NCBI GenBank assembly: GCA_964406465.1
Contig: CAYORT010000011.1
Span: 1 to 64,000 of the forward strand
Direction: 5' to 3'
DNA from: JAHEZL01 sp964406465
GTDB taxonomy: Bacteria; Bacteroidota; Bacteroidia; Flavobacteriales_C; GCA-002722245
Length of the DNA stretch: 64,000 nt
Shown here: piece by piece, positions 17,705 through 26,747 of the stretch
Position numbering within the stretch: the stretch's first letter is position 1
How the letters are laid out: each line of letters begins with the position of its first letter
Translations under genes and position numbers: made by a program
Notes under the pieces: model-generated
Told to the model about the DNA's origin: nothing
What the model saw: the letters and a program-made list of their open reading frames with translations, nothing else
The model's database searches: none

Positions 17705-17762
17705 TAAGGTGAATTATCATTCAATTATTTTGTAGCAAATAAAGAACCAACAAAATTTTAAA

Positions 17763-19091
17763 TTACTTTACAATACTCTCAATATCTCCGCTTGCCTTCA
17801 ACAAATCTAACTCGGCCAATTTTACTTGCACTAGAGCACGTAGATAATTGTTTTGTGATTCCTTTAACGAAGTTTCTGCATTGATCAATTCGCTTAACGA
17901 CACCAGACCATTTTTGAATTGCTCTTGCGTAGAAACATAAATTTCCTCGGCCAATTTCATGTTTTTTTCTTGAGTTAATACCGAATTCTCATTGGCTTTT
18001 AACCTGTTGAAAGCATTTAAATTTTGAAGGCGAATACTTTCTGCCAAATACAGAGCATCTAAATTTAATTGCTCCTGTTGAATTTTAGCTTGAGAAGCTT
18101 TGGATTGTTTATTAAAGCCATCGAAAATAGGCACACTTAAAGTAACACCAACCATTGTTATATTGTACCATTTAGCGTCGTTACCTGTCCACTGAATTTG
18201 ATTACCCATATTTTGCCAATTGTAAACAGCATTGGCGTTTAATGAAGGCATATAACCTGCATAATACTGCTTAATATTGAGCTCATTGAGCTCCTTTTGT
18301 GTTTCAATAATTTTTAAATCTACATTGTTTGCCAAATTATTGTTGTTGACAGAAAGCTGCATTTTGCTGGGCTCTATGAGATTTGAAATAGTAATATTAG
18401 AATCTAATTTCATCCCCATAAAAAATTTGAGCAAACTTGATTGATAGAGCAATGTTTGATTGATGTTATCGAACTCACTTTGCAAGTTTGATACGTTGAC
18501 CTGCAATCTATCGTAATCTGATTTTTTTGCCAATCCGTTCTCGTACTGAAGCTTTGTAAGCTCCATCATTCTCTGCATCTTAATTAGATTACTTTCCACA
18601 ATATTTTTTTGAACTCCTGTTACTTGCAGCGCATAATACGCCGATGAAATATCATACACCAATTGCTCTTTGGCTTTCTCCACACCTAAAACAGCCAAAT
18701 CTTCGGCTACTTTCGAGGCACGTGTAGCAAGAATGAAGGTTTGATTGTAGATCATTTGCGAAGCACTAACTCCAGCAGTTAAATTATATTGAGTTCCAAA
18801 TCGAACCGGTATCATCGTACCAGGCTTACCAACAATTTCTCCAGGTATTAGCTGTGTAGCTAAATTCAAGTTATCATTTAGCACTGCACTACCATTGATT
18901 TGGGGCAATGCCGACGATAACACCTCTCTCTCCTTTTGCTTGTTCTTATCTACCTCCAAGCTTGATTTTTGTAGCGATAAGTTGTTTTGTATTCCAAATT
19001 CAACACATTGCTTCAATGACATCTCATTTTGAGCAAAGGCAAAAGAATTTATAAAGAAGGCAAAAACTATAATTTTTGATTTTGATAGCAT
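17763..19091 (-). CDS. TolC family outer-membrane efflux protein
   Basis: 442 residues from ATG 19091 with signal peptide KIIVFAFFINSFAFA-Q. Two OEP repeats of long alternating helices follow: MSLKQCVEFGIQNNLSLQKSSLEVDKNKQ opens the first, and a matching LKIIETQKELNELNIKQ opens the second. The typical YDISSAYYALQVTGVQKNIVESNL and LYLAESIRLQNLNAFNRLKANENSVLTQEKNMKLAEEIY helices are present, and the end KLAELDLLKASGDI is characteristic. TolC trimers form the outer-membrane exit channel for tripartite pumps or type I secretion. No membrane fusion protein or inner-membrane pump is next to it in the visible DNA, so its partner must be encoded elsewhere. Confidence 0.93.
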   Translation of the reverse strand: MLSKSKIIVFAFFINSFAFAQNEMSLKQCVEFGIQNNLSLQKSSLEVDKNKQKEREVLSSALPQINGSAVLNDNLNLATQLIPGEIVGKPGTMIPVRFGTQYNLTAGVSASQMIYNQTFILATRASKVAEDLAVLGVEKAKEQLVYDISSAYYALQVTGVQKNIVESNLIKMQRMMELTKLQYENGLAKKSDYDRLQVNVSNLQSEFDNINQTLLYQSSLLKFFMGMKLDSNITISNLIEPSKMQLSVNNNNLANNVDLKIIETQKELNELNIKQYYAGYMPSLNANAVYNWQNMGNQIQWTGNDAKWYNITMVGVTLSVPIFDGFNKQSKASQAKIQQEQLNLDALYLAESIRLQNLNAFNRLKANENSVLTQEKNMKLAEEIYVSTQEQFKNGLVSLSELINAETSLKESQNNYLRALVQVKLAELDLLKASGDIESIVK

Positions 19092-19250
19092 GATGTGATA
19101 GATTTTAAGCAAAGAAATTGAAAATACGCGAGGTAAAACTACTAAATAGGTCAGATTTAAATCTGCTTTTTAACACTTTTTGCTATTATTCTGGTAGTTA
19201 CTGCGCCTTAATTACCTTTAATTTTTATCTTAGCGCACACAAGAAAAAAA

Positions 19251-20210
19251 ATGGCTTCATATTTAATTACAGGTTGTGCAGGATTTATAGGCTCTCACTT
19301 GAGCGAACGTCTTTTAAAAGAAGGACATCAGGTGGTGGGCATTGATAATTTCGACCCCTTCTACAAAAGGGAAATTAAAGAGAGAAACCTTGTAAATCTT
19401 ACGAATAGTACCCATTTTCAATTTATTGAAGGAGATCTTAAAGACAGCAATGTTTTTGATCAAATTGGAATCGATATCGACATCATAGTGCATTTAGCTG
19501 CTAAGGCAGGAGTGCTTCCTTCCTTGAAAGACCCTGTTGCCTACCTCAACGACAATGTGATAGCTACTCAAAACTTGCTCAATTTGTGTAAAGAAAGACA
19601 CATTAAAAAGTTTGTTTTTGCGTCATCTTCATCTATTTATGGCAACAACAAAAGCATTCCTTTTAACGAGAATGACAATGTTGACCGCCCCATATCACCT
19701 TATGCAGCATCTAAAAAAGCATGCGAATTAATTACGCACACTGCCCATCACTTAGATAAGCTGGATGTGGTGAACCTTCGTTTTTTCACTGTATTTGGTC
19801 CGCGCCAACGTCCCGATTTAGCCATCCATAAATTCATTAAACTAGTTGATGAAGGAAAAGAAATAACCATGTATGGCGACGGCTCTACCTCTAGAGACTA
19901 TACCTTTGTGAATGATACTGTTCAAGGAATCATTGGTGCTTGCAGCTATATTAGCAATCATTCCAATGTTTATGAAATAGTAAACTTAGGAAACAACACG
20001 CCTGTAAAGCTTAAAGACCTTATTGCAACTATAGAAAAGGTGATGAATAAAAAGGTTAACATCAATCATCAGCCAATGCAGCCCGGAGATGTAGATATCA
20101 CCTTTGCCAACATTGATAAAGCCAAGAAATTATTTGGATATTCGCCATCTACAAGTTTAGAAGAAGGAATATCTAGTTTTGTAAAATGGTATCATGAGCA
20201 AAAAGTTTAG
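19251..20210 (+). CDS. NAD-dependent sugar-nucleotide epimerase (UDP-glucuronate 4-epimerase-like)
   Basis: 319-residue extended short-chain dehydrogenase. The Rossmann motif GCAGFIGSHL is at about residues 8-17, with the NAD-binding aspartate in GIDNFDPFYK, the catalytic Tyr-Lys in SPYAASKKACE, and the FGPRQRPDLAIHKFI sugar-nucleotide loop. The DNFDPFYKREIKERNL segment resembles bacterial UDP-glucuronate 4-epimerases (CapI/WbpP-like), but the exact sugar cannot be fixed from sequence alone. It feeds surface-polysaccharide synthesis, consistent with the glycosyltransferase gene that overlaps its 3' end by 17 bases (20194-20210). ATG 19251 is followed immediately by the nucleotide-binding strand, so the start is firm. 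Confidence 0.9.
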   Translation: MASYLITGCAGFIGSHLSERLLKEGHQVVGIDNFDPFYKREIKERNLVNLTNSTHFQFIEGDLKDSNVFDQIGIDIDIIVHLAAKAGVLPSLKDPVAYLNDNVIATQNLLNLCKERHIKKFVFASSSSIYGNNKSIPFNENDNVDRPISPYAASKKACELITHTAHHLDKLDVVNLRFFTVFGPRQRPDLAIHKFIKLVDEGKEITMYGDGSTSRDYTFVNDTVQGIIGACSYISNHSNVYEIVNLGNNTPVKLKDLIATIEKVMNKKVNINHQPMQPGDVDITFANIDKAKKLFGYSPSTSLEEGISSFVKWYHEQKV

Positions 20211-21390
20211 GGTTTTATATATTTCTTACGATGGATTGACAGATCCTCTGGGGCAATCACAAGTACTAGCCTATCTTTCAAGAATCAACAAAGAAAAAGG
20301 GGTTGAATACGACATCATCACTTTTGACAAGCCAGAAAATTTCGCCAAAAACAGCGCTGGAGTAAATCAAATATTGAAGACCACTTCCATACAATGGCAT
20401 AGCCTTCAATACCACAAATCACCACCAATTTTATCTACAGTGTACGACCTAAGGGAGGGTTGGAAAAAGATAAAAGCACTTTACAAGAAAAACCAATACG
20501 ATGTGGTTCATTGCAGAGGGTATATGTCGGCAATACTCGGACAAAAAGTAAAGAAGAAATACGGTACTAAATTCATCTTTGACATGCGCGGGTGGTGGCC
20601 AGACGAAAAACTGGAAAGTGGATTATGGGACAGAGCTATTTTTAAGCCCGTTTACAATTACTTTAAAAGAAAAGAAAAACAGTTTTTTGAGGAATCTGAT
20701 ATCTCTGTATCCTTAACCTATGCCGGGAAAAAGGAGATTGTGGAAAATTTTCATCAGAAAGAAGATAAGATTGGTGTTATTCCTACTTGTGTAGATTTTG
20801 ATGTATTCAAAGCTTTCAATCAAGAAACACGTGATGCTATTAGAAAGGACTTAAACATTCCACTGGATGCATATGTAGTAATATACAGCGGTTCGATAGG
20901 TGCTAATTATCCGCCAAAAGACATCATTAAAATGTTTTTGGCTATACCTTCTCAACAAAATAAATACTTATTGGTTTTATCGAAAGATGATAAGAATCTT
21001 ATTTTGAACGCAGCCAAAGAGCTCAACACAACTATTGACATTAGGTTTGCATCTGCCGAATACAGTGAAGTACACAAGTATCTTCATGCTAGCGATATTG
21101 GCATTATTCTTTATAAAATGGCCTTCTCTACGATTGGTAGGAGTCCGACCAAACTAGGTGAATACTGGGCATGCGGCATACCGGCCATCTCATTAAAAGG
21201 AATTGGAGATTTAGACTTCATTGCAGAAAAATACAACAATGTTGGATTGGTACTTTTAGACCAAGATTTCACATTGAATAAAGCTATTGCGGTGGAAGAC
21301 AAAGAAGTTCTGCGTAAAAATGCCATTTCTTACTTCGACATCAACAGCGGAGTGAATTTCTATTACGATCTATTTCAAAAGCTTAGGTAA
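20194..21390 (+). CDS. Glycosyltransferase, GT4-like
   Basis: 398 residues with the GT-B organisation. The N-terminal domain starts RVLYISYDGLTDPLGQSQVLAYL, a form common in surface-polysaccharide transferases that bind acceptors. The C-terminal domain has YVVIYSGSIGANYPPKDII, and the donor-site region SPTKLGEYWACGIPAIS contains the conserved Glu of the E-x7-E area. It should add a sugar from a nucleotide donor to a lipid-linked glycan at the inner face of the membrane. It overlaps the epimerase gene upstream and meets the membrane protein gene tail to tail, with the last 8 bases shared. Donor and acceptor cannot be predicted. Confidence 0.88.
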   Translation: MSKKFRVLYISYDGLTDPLGQSQVLAYLSRINKEKGVEYDIITFDKPENFAKNSAGVNQILKTTSIQWHSLQYHKSPPILSTVYDLREGWKKIKALYKKNQYDVVHCRGYMSAILGQKVKKKYGTKFIFDMRGWWPDEKLESGLWDRAIFKPVYNYFKRKEKQFFEESDISVSLTYAGKKEIVENFHQKEDKIGVIPTCVDFDVFKAFNQETRDAIRKDLNIPLDAYVVIYSGSIGANYPPKDIIKMFLAIPSQQNKYLLVLSKDDKNLILNAAKELNTTIDIRFASAEYSEVHKYLHASDIGIILYKMAFSTIGRSPTKLGEYWACGIPAISLKGIGDLDFIAEKYNNVGLVLLDQDFTLNKAIAVEDKEVLRKNAISYFDINSGVNFYYDLFQKLR

Positions 21391-22759
21391 TTATTGTTCC
21401 AACAGGCAGCACTTCCTGATGCTTCTTAGGTAATTTCTTGTAATTACTTAAAATGTACACCATCGATATGTAAAATGGCATTAGCGGAATTTTGTAACGT
21501 ACCAAAGCTCCAAAATTTGCACTGGTTAGTCCGATAAAAAAAGCAAAGAAGAGCGAGAAAACAAAAGAGAAAAACAGCAACGGATTGGCTAATAACACCC
21601 CTTGTAAATTGAAGAGTTTAATCCTAAAAATGGCTAAGAAAGTAAACACAATAATGATAGTTGATTCCACAGCAGAAAGCATTACGAATATATTGTGTGC
21701 TTCCCATAAAAACGGACGATACAACGTGGTGGCAATAGCAATTGGAGCTTTTGACAATACCCCTGATAGTGTGGGTTCGAACTCGCCAATATCAAAACGG
21801 TGACCACCATAATAATCTTGCTTCAAATCTGATTGCACCAAAGCAGCTTCATCTAATGCTTTATCAAATGAATACTTACCTGTTTCGCCAGAAAACAAGC
21901 TTAGCAATCCGAAAACAGCACCAATAGAAACAACTAATAACAATGGGAAAAACAAAGCTTTAAAAACCACTGATTTAACCTTTACCATATAATTCGACAA
22001 CAACCAACAACCCATACCAACAATGAAAGCATTCAAAATATAAGGCTTAATTGAAATGATGAAAAATGAAAAAATAATCACATAAATAATTGAAGAAATT
22101 AGCTTTCTACTCTTCAGAATATTGTGAAAATAGTACATTAAAAAGCCAAATGAACCCAAAGTTACCGGATCTTTCAAAACCCCCGATCCCCAAAACATTA
22201 CCGAAGGGACAAAAATAACAGTGTAAGAAAGGGGTTTTCTAAAAGTGGGATAATATTCAACAAAAAGTTTATAGATTTTCCATGTTCCTATAAAGCAAAA
22301 GGTACCTATCACCAAACCTGAAGCAATAAAAGACCCGCCTGTAAAAATCGCCACAAAACTAATTAACCTAACCATAAAAAAGGCCCTTTCGTCTGTTCTG
22401 TAAATGAAGTATGGAAGGTTATAAGACCTAATTTCATAAAAGTGCTTCCATTGACTAACGTTACCATCTTTATCAGTCAATCCATTGACCAAAAAATCTA
22501 AATAATTGCCTGGGTCTTTCCAAAATAACTCTTCCAAAATTTTTGCATCTCGCATGTATATAATTGTATCCCCTCCCTTGTAATAAAACAAGTAAATAAA
22601 TGAGATGGATAGAGCCGACAATAATTTAACTAACAATCCTCTTGAGAAAAGATTTTCCTCCCAAGCATCGGCATACTTCACATTCTTTTTAACAATGAAT
22701 GTAATTAAGAAGAAATACAATGGAGTCATGTACCAGTCAACAACATCCCCTATTTGCAT
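21383..22759 (-). CDS. Polytopic membrane protein, possible polysaccharide polymerase
   Basis: About 458 residues with roughly ten hydrophobic helices, for example TPLYFFLITFIV, LLSALSISFIYLFYY, FFMVRLISFVAIFTGGSFIASG, LISSIIYVIIFSFFIISI and LLFFSFVFSLFFAFFIGL. A large loop around residues 65-130 (KGGDTIIYMRDAKILEELF to NLPYFIYRTDERAF) and an acidic loop after residue 290 (SGETGKYSFDKALDEAAL) are probably outside the cytoplasm. The pattern resembles Wzy-like polymerases or GT-C enzymes, and the position beside an epimerase and a GT4 enzyme supports that, but I see no decisive motif. ATG 22759 has GGAG nine bases upstream; GTG 22774 is an alternative. The rlmH gene lies just upstream on the same strand. 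Confidence 0.65.
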   Translation of the reverse strand: MQIGDVVDWYMTPLYFFLITFIVKKNVKYADAWEENLFSRGLLVKLLSALSISFIYLFYYKGGDTIIYMRDAKILEELFWKDPGNYLDFLVNGLTDKDGNVSQWKHFYEIRSYNLPYFIYRTDERAFFMVRLISFVAIFTGGSFIASGLVIGTFCFIGTWKIYKLFVEYYPTFRKPLSYTVIFVPSVMFWGSGVLKDPVTLGSFGFLMYYFHNILKSRKLISSIIYVIIFSFFIISIKPYILNAFIVGMGCWLLSNYMVKVKSVVFKALFFPLLLVVSIGAVFGLLSLFSGETGKYSFDKALDEAALVQSDLKQDYYGGHRFDIGEFEPTLSGVLSKAPIAIATTLYRPFLWEAHNIFVMLSAVESTIIIVFTFLAIFRIKLFNLQGVLLANPLLFFSFVFSLFFAFFIGLTSANFGALVRYKIPLMPFYISMVYILSNYKKLPKKHQEVLPVGTIIT

Positions 22760-22784
22760 TCCAAAATACTCCACTCTCTATACT

Positions 22785-23252
22785 TTAATGATGATACTTT
22801 TCGTTGGCTAAAATAGTAAAAGCGCGGTACAATTGTTCAATAAAAATCAAACGCACCATTTGATGAGTGAAAGTCATTTGCGAAAGTGCTATCACATTTT
22901 TAAAATGAGACCTAACTTCAGAGCTAAAACCATGTGCACCTCCAATGACGAATATAAGCTCCTTTTTACCACTCAAGGTGTGTTTAGCTATAAACTCGGC
23001 GAAACCCTCTGAAGAAAATTCTTTACCCAACTCATCAAGCAATATAACGTTTTGAACTTGAGATCCAAACAATTCAATAAGCACTTTGCCCTCTGCCTCT
23101 TTAATCTCGTTGGGCTCGGTCCTTTTAATCTTAGGCTGTAATGTTATCAATTCTACCCCTCTATACTTTTTCGCACGTGATAAATACTCGTCTATAAACG
23201 ATTGCCACTCCTTTTGCTGAGTTTTACCTATTTCAACTATCTTAATTTTCAT
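22785..23252 (-). CDS. rlmH: 23S rRNA pseudouridine-1915 N3-methyltransferase
   Basis: 155 residues, the usual length of RlmH, a SPOUT-fold enzyme that methylates pseudouridine 1915 in helix 69 of 23S rRNA on assembled 70S ribosomes. Recognisable segments: MKIKIVEIGKTQ at the N-terminus, VILLDELGKEFSSEGFAEFI, the knot region LIFVIGGAHGFSSEVR for S-adenosylmethionine, and the highly conserved C-terminus SQMTFTHQMVRLIFIEQLYRAFTILANEKYHH. ATG 23252 is the first in frame. It is divergent from the DUF4783 gene across 147 bases, a common arrangement of rlmH with DUF4783 and nadC in Bacteroidota as far as I recall. Confidence 0.97.
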   Translation of the reverse strand: MKIKIVEIGKTQQKEWQSFIDEYLSRAKKYRGVELITLQPKIKRTEPNEIKEAEGKVLIELFGSQVQNVILLDELGKEFSSEGFAEFIAKHTLSGKKELIFVIGGAHGFSSEVRSHFKNVIALSQMTFTHQMVRLIFIEQLYRAFTILANEKYHH

Positions 23253-23399
23253 GATTTCAGTTGTCGAAAATAACCAAAATAACTGTTATCTTTCCACTTG
23301 AAATTACTTAACACCGCGTTGAACATTATTTGGTTCAATATTTGAAGTAGATTATTTAGTGTTCTTAATTTTAAAAGTTTACTTAAATACAATCGACCG

Positions 23400-23780
23400 A
23401 TGAAAATATTGATTTCTATACTTTTTGCTGGCGCCATGTTGATCGCTCCTTCTGTTCAAGACAACATCAACGCGGCTCTTAAAAGTGGTAATGCAGCAGT
23501 GCTTCAGCAAAATTTTAATGCCAGTATTGACTTAACGGTTAATGATAAGGAAAGTGTTTACAGTGCAGCTCAGGCCGGACAGATCTTAAAAAGTTTCTTC
23601 GAAAAACATATTCCCACTGCCTTTAAAACCAATCATCAGGGAAATTCACAAGATGGCAGTGTTTACGTAATTGGCAGCTTAACCACTAATGCCGGAAATT
23701 ATCAAGTATACTACTACCTCAAGCCAAGTAACAATACTATGCTCATTCACAAACTAAGAATTGTTGCCCAAAATGAATAA
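23400..23780 (+). CDS. DUF4783 family exported protein
   Basis: 126 residues with an N-terminal signal-like helix (MKILISILFAGAMLIAP). The body resembles a small NTF2/lumazine-like fold: NINAALKSGNAAVLQQNF, SIDLTVNDKESVYSAAQAGQILKSFFEKH and a strand-rich end YQVYYYLKPSNNTMLIHKLRI. This pattern fits DUF4783, a Bacteroidota-specific family of unknown function usually found beside nadC and rlmH. Its last 8 bases overlap the nadC start (ATG 23773), so the two are translationally coupled. A periplasmic or envelope location is inferred from the leader; no catalytic residues are evident. Confidence 0.85.
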   Translation: MKILISILFAGAMLIAPSVQDNINAALKSGNAAVLQQNFNASIDLTVNDKESVYSAAQAGQILKSFFEKHIPTAFKTNHQGNSQDGSVYVIGSLTTNAGNYQVYYYLKPSNNTMLIHKLRIVAQNE

Positions 23781-24627
23781 TAACGAGCAGTTTGTTCACT
23801 TCATGCAAAATGCAATTGCAGAAGACATTAACACAGGAGACCACAGCGCCCTATCTACTATTCCCGAAAACAGCAAAGTCGAAGCTATTATCTTATCGAA
23901 AGACTTAGGTTTAATAGCTGGAGTTGAAAGAGCTATTCAAATCTTTAAATATTACGATCCATCTATTGCTATTGAGGCTCATGTGAAAGACGGTGAAAAT
24001 GTTAAATACGGAGATAAAATCATGTCCATTAAAGGTAATGCGAGAAGCATTCTTGGAATGGAAAGAATTGCTCTAAATGTAATGCAGCGTATGTCGGGAA
24101 TTGCCACCTTCACAGCCTTCTTAAATTCAAAAATAAAAAACGGTCACACCAAGATATTGGATACCAGAAAAACAACCCCCGGCATCCGTTTTCTTGAAAA
24201 AGAAGCAGTGAAAATTGGCGGAGGTGTAAATCATAGGATGGGATTGTATGATATGATTATGATAAAAGACAACCATATCGATTTTTCGGGCGGAATTGAA
24301 ATTGCTATTCAAAAGGCCAACAACTATATAAAAGCTAAAAAACTGGATATTAAAATTGAGATTGAAGTAAGAAATTTTGATGAATTGGATCGAGTTTTAA
24401 AGATGGGTCAAGTTCATAGAATCATGCTCGATAATTTTAGTGTGGAAGATTTAAAAAAAGCTGTTACATTGATAGGAAAGCGATTTGAAACTGAAGCATC
24501 TGGTGGCATAAATGAAAACACTATAGCCGAATACGCATCGAGTGGAGTTGATTATATATCTGTTGGGGCGTTAACGCACACAGTTAAAAATTTTGATATC
24601 AGTTTAATTGCCAAACCTCATGAGTAA
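23773..24627 (+). CDS. nadC: Nicotinate-nucleotide pyrophosphorylase (carboxylating)
   Basis: 284 residues; makes nicotinate mononucleotide from quinolinate and PRPP in NAD synthesis. The family pattern is complete: AIAEDINTGDHSA, GLIAGVERAIQIF, RIALNVMQRMSGIAT, the quinolinate-binding KILDTRKTTPGIRFLEKEAVKIGGGVNHRMGLYDMIMIKDNH, EIEVRNFDEL, IMLDNF and EASGGINENTIAEYASSGVDYISVGALTH. ATG 23773 is chosen over a TTG four codons earlier. It overlaps DUF4783 upstream and the YihY gene downstream (24620-24627), so three genes form one coupled unit. Neither nadA nor nadB is in the window. Confidence 0.97.
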   Translation: MNNNEQFVHFMQNAIAEDINTGDHSALSTIPENSKVEAIILSKDLGLIAGVERAIQIFKYYDPSIAIEAHVKDGENVKYGDKIMSIKGNARSILGMERIALNVMQRMSGIATFTAFLNSKIKNGHTKILDTRKTTPGIRFLEKEAVKIGGGVNHRMGLYDMIMIKDNHIDFSGGIEIAIQKANNYIKAKKLDIKIEIEVRNFDELDRVLKMGQVHRIMLDNFSVEDLKKAVTLIGKRFETEASGGINENTIAEYASSGVDYISVGALTHTVKNFDISLIAKPHE

Positions 24628-25555
24628 GATTAAGGATTTTATCTTGCGCATTAAGTTCGTGCAAAAATTTGTGCAATTCGCAAAGAACCATAGTTTTCCC
24701 GGATTTCAAGGAGCTCCTATATTTGATGTAGCTCAAATGTTTTTTCAAGGCATTAAAAAAGGCACCTTTTCCACAAGAGCCTCTTCCCTAGCCTTTAAAT
24801 TTTTCTTCGCAATTTTTCCTGGAATCATCTTCCTTTTTACTCTTATTCCTTTGATTCCTTATGAAGGATTTCAAGAAGTATTGCTAAACTTCATTAAATC
24901 GGATATCCCAAAAGGACTTCGAGATGTTGCTATATCAACAATAGAGGATCTTATTAGCACGCCACGAGGTGGTTTGCTTTCTTTCAACTTCTTATTAATG
25001 CTATACCTTACAACCAATGGCGTTCACTCGTTAATGGTGGAGTTTAACAACAGCTACCATATCACTGAAACCAGAAATCCATTTCAGCAGAGACTTATTT
25101 CAATTGTATTGGCAATTGTACTCACCTTACTTTTGGTTTTTAGTATTGGATTAATCATTGTAACCACCGTAATGGTTAATGTAGCTGAAAGTAAAAATTT
25201 AGAGGTAGACGACAGTATTAGTGATGCTCTTTTTCATGGTGCCAAATGGGTTGCGGTATTCGCATTGTACTATTTCGCCATTGCCATTTTGTATTACTTT
25301 GGTCCGGCCAAAAGAAAACACTTTAAATTCTTTTCCCCAGGCTCCATCATCACAACCTTACTTCTAATTTTAACTTCTTACGGCTTTTCCATCTACCTCC
25401 AATACTTTAGTACCTACAATAAAATTTATGGGTCGATTGGAACAGTGATGGTTGTAATGTTATGGTTCTACATCAACTCATACATATTACTGCTGGGCTT
25501 CGATATCAATGCCAGCATTGCCACAGCAAACTCGAAACGAGATAATCTTAGTTAA
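24620..25555 (+). CDS. YihY/UPF0761 family inner-membrane protein
   Basis: 311 residues from ATG 24620 (the TTG four codons upstream is unlikely). Six membrane helices are visible, with the family signature near the first: FSTRASSLAFKFFFAIFPGIIFLFTLIPLIP. Others are LLSFNFLLMLYLTTNGVHSLM, LISIVLAIVLTLLLVFSIGLIIVTTVMV, WVAVFALYYFAIAILYYFGP and IGTVMVVMLWFYINSYILLLGFDINASIA, the last being the conserved end of the YihY/BrkB family. Older names call it ribonuclease BN, which is not correct for this family; its function is unknown, possibly transport. It overlaps nadC by 8 bases and shares its last 8 bases with the convergent wecB-like gene. Confidence 0.92.
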   Translation: MSKIKDFILRIKFVQKFVQFAKNHSFPGFQGAPIFDVAQMFFQGIKKGTFSTRASSLAFKFFFAIFPGIIFLFTLIPLIPYEGFQEVLLNFIKSDIPKGLRDVAISTIEDLISTPRGGLLSFNFLLMLYLTTNGVHSLMVEFNNSYHITETRNPFQQRLISIVLAIVLTLLLVFSIGLIIVTTVMVNVAESKNLEVDDSISDALFHGAKWVAVFALYYFAIAILYYFGPAKRKHFKFFSPGSIITTLLLILTSYGFSIYLQYFSTYNKIYGSIGTVMVVMLWFYINSYILLLGFDINASIATANSKRDNLS

Positions 25556-26642
25556 GAAATTTATGAATGGCATCTACGATGCGCTCTGATGACTTACCAT
25601 CCCATAATTCTGGGATAGCGCCTTTTTTATACTTACCTGTAAGTATATCTTTTACATAACGCTCAATATGTGCTTCGTTAAGTTCCAACAAAGTATTGGT
25701 TCCCACTTCTGCTGTAATGGGGCGTTCGGTATTGTTTCTCACTGTTAAGCAAGGCACTCCTAAAAAGGTTGTTTCCTCTTGAATGCCGCCAGAATCTGTT
25801 ACTACTCCTACAGATGAAGAAATCAACTTCATGAAATCAAGGTATCCTAATGGTTCACACAAAGTAATTTGAGAAGATTCTATTAAATGCTTCAAACCGA
25901 AATTCTCGGCATTTTTAATGGTTCTTGGATGAATAGGAAATATAATCTTCACATCTTTTGAAATCGAATTCAATGCATTCAAAATGCGGGTTAAATTTTC
26001 CTTGTTATCTACATTTGAAGGGCGGTGAAAGGTCATTACCAAAAATTTTCCTTTTTCAAGAGTGAATCTCTCCAACACCTTGCTTTCGTTGATTTTCGAT
26101 TGAAACTTAATCAAAGAATCTATCATTGTGTTTCCGGTAAACACAATACTATCCTTGCTTTTTCCTTCATTAATTAAATTCTCATTACCCGATTTTTCTG
26201 TGGTAAAATACAACTCAGCAATGTTATCCACCAAAATTCTATTGATCTCCTCGGGCATAGTTTTATCCCAACTTCTCAATCCACTCTCAATATGCGCTAC
26301 AGGTATTTTGTATCTACTTGCCACAAAGGCACATGCAAAAGTTGAATCTACATCTCCTGGCACAACAACTAAATCGGGTCTATCTTTTAAAATCTCTTGC
26401 TCGAATTGAAGCATTATCTGACTCACAACTGAAATTTGAGATTCGCGTTTTAGCTCAAAAAGCACATCTGGTTTTGGAATACCCAACTCCTCAAAAAAAA
26501 CTTCACTCATCTTATAATCATAATGTTGCCCAGTATGCAATAACTTAAAATGTAAGTCAGGATACTTCGAGAAACACTCCTTTAAACGAGTAATCTTAAT
26601 CAAATTAGGTCGAGTACCAACACAAACAAGCACTTTTTTCAT
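25548..26642 (-). CDS. wecB: Non-hydrolysing UDP-N-acetylglucosamine 2-epimerase
   Basis: 364 residues; interconverts UDP-GlcNAc and UDP-ManNAc for surface polysaccharide. Key segments: CVGTRPNLIKITRL, HTGQHYDYKMSEVFFEELGIPKPD, VVVPGDVDSTFACAFVA, PVAHIESGLRSWDKTMPEEINRILVDNIAELYF, MTFHRPSNVD, FPIHPRTIKNAE and TDSGGIQEETTFLGVPCLTVRNNTERPIT. All catalytic and UDP-binding positions of the family appear intact. It may supply the glycan made by the epimerase/GT4/polymerase-like genes 3 kb to the left, although it is separated from them by the nadC unit. Its last 8 bases overlap the stop region of the yihY-like gene. Confidence 0.95.
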   Translation of the reverse strand: MKKVLVCVGTRPNLIKITRLKECFSKYPDLHFKLLHTGQHYDYKMSEVFFEELGIPKPDVLFELKRESQISVVSQIMLQFEQEILKDRPDLVVVPGDVDSTFACAFVASRYKIPVAHIESGLRSWDKTMPEEINRILVDNIAELYFTTEKSGNENLINEGKSKDSIVFTGNTMIDSLIKFQSKINESKVLERFTLEKGKFLVMTFHRPSNVDNKENLTRILNALNSISKDVKIIFPIHPRTIKNAENFGLKHLIESSQITLCEPLGYLDFMKLISSSVGVVTDSGGIQEETTFLGVPCLTVRNNTERPITAEVGTNTLLELNEAHIERYVKDILTGKYKKGAIPELWDGKSSERIVDAIHKFLN

Positions 26643-26723
26643 GGAAACATTAGTTGTATTTCAATACTGCGAAGCTAAGTATTTTGAATTGATTTTTTTT
26701 TAAAAAATCAGGTTTTACTATTG

Positions 26724-26731
26724 TATATTTG
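26724..26731 (+). promoter_or_regulatory. -7 promoter element for the M1 peptidase gene
   Basis: TATATTTG matches the Bacteroidota -7 consensus TAnnTTTG and lies 17 bases before the ATG at 26748. No clear -33 TTG is present at the expected distance; the DNA there is A/T homopolymer. Confidence 0.45.
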
Positions 26732-26747
26732 ACACATCAATTCAACT

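Noticed and set aside
23249..23437. 62-codon minus-strand frame between rlmH and DUF4783
   Set aside because: It runs through the divergent promoter region into the DUF4783 signal peptide and has no plausible product.
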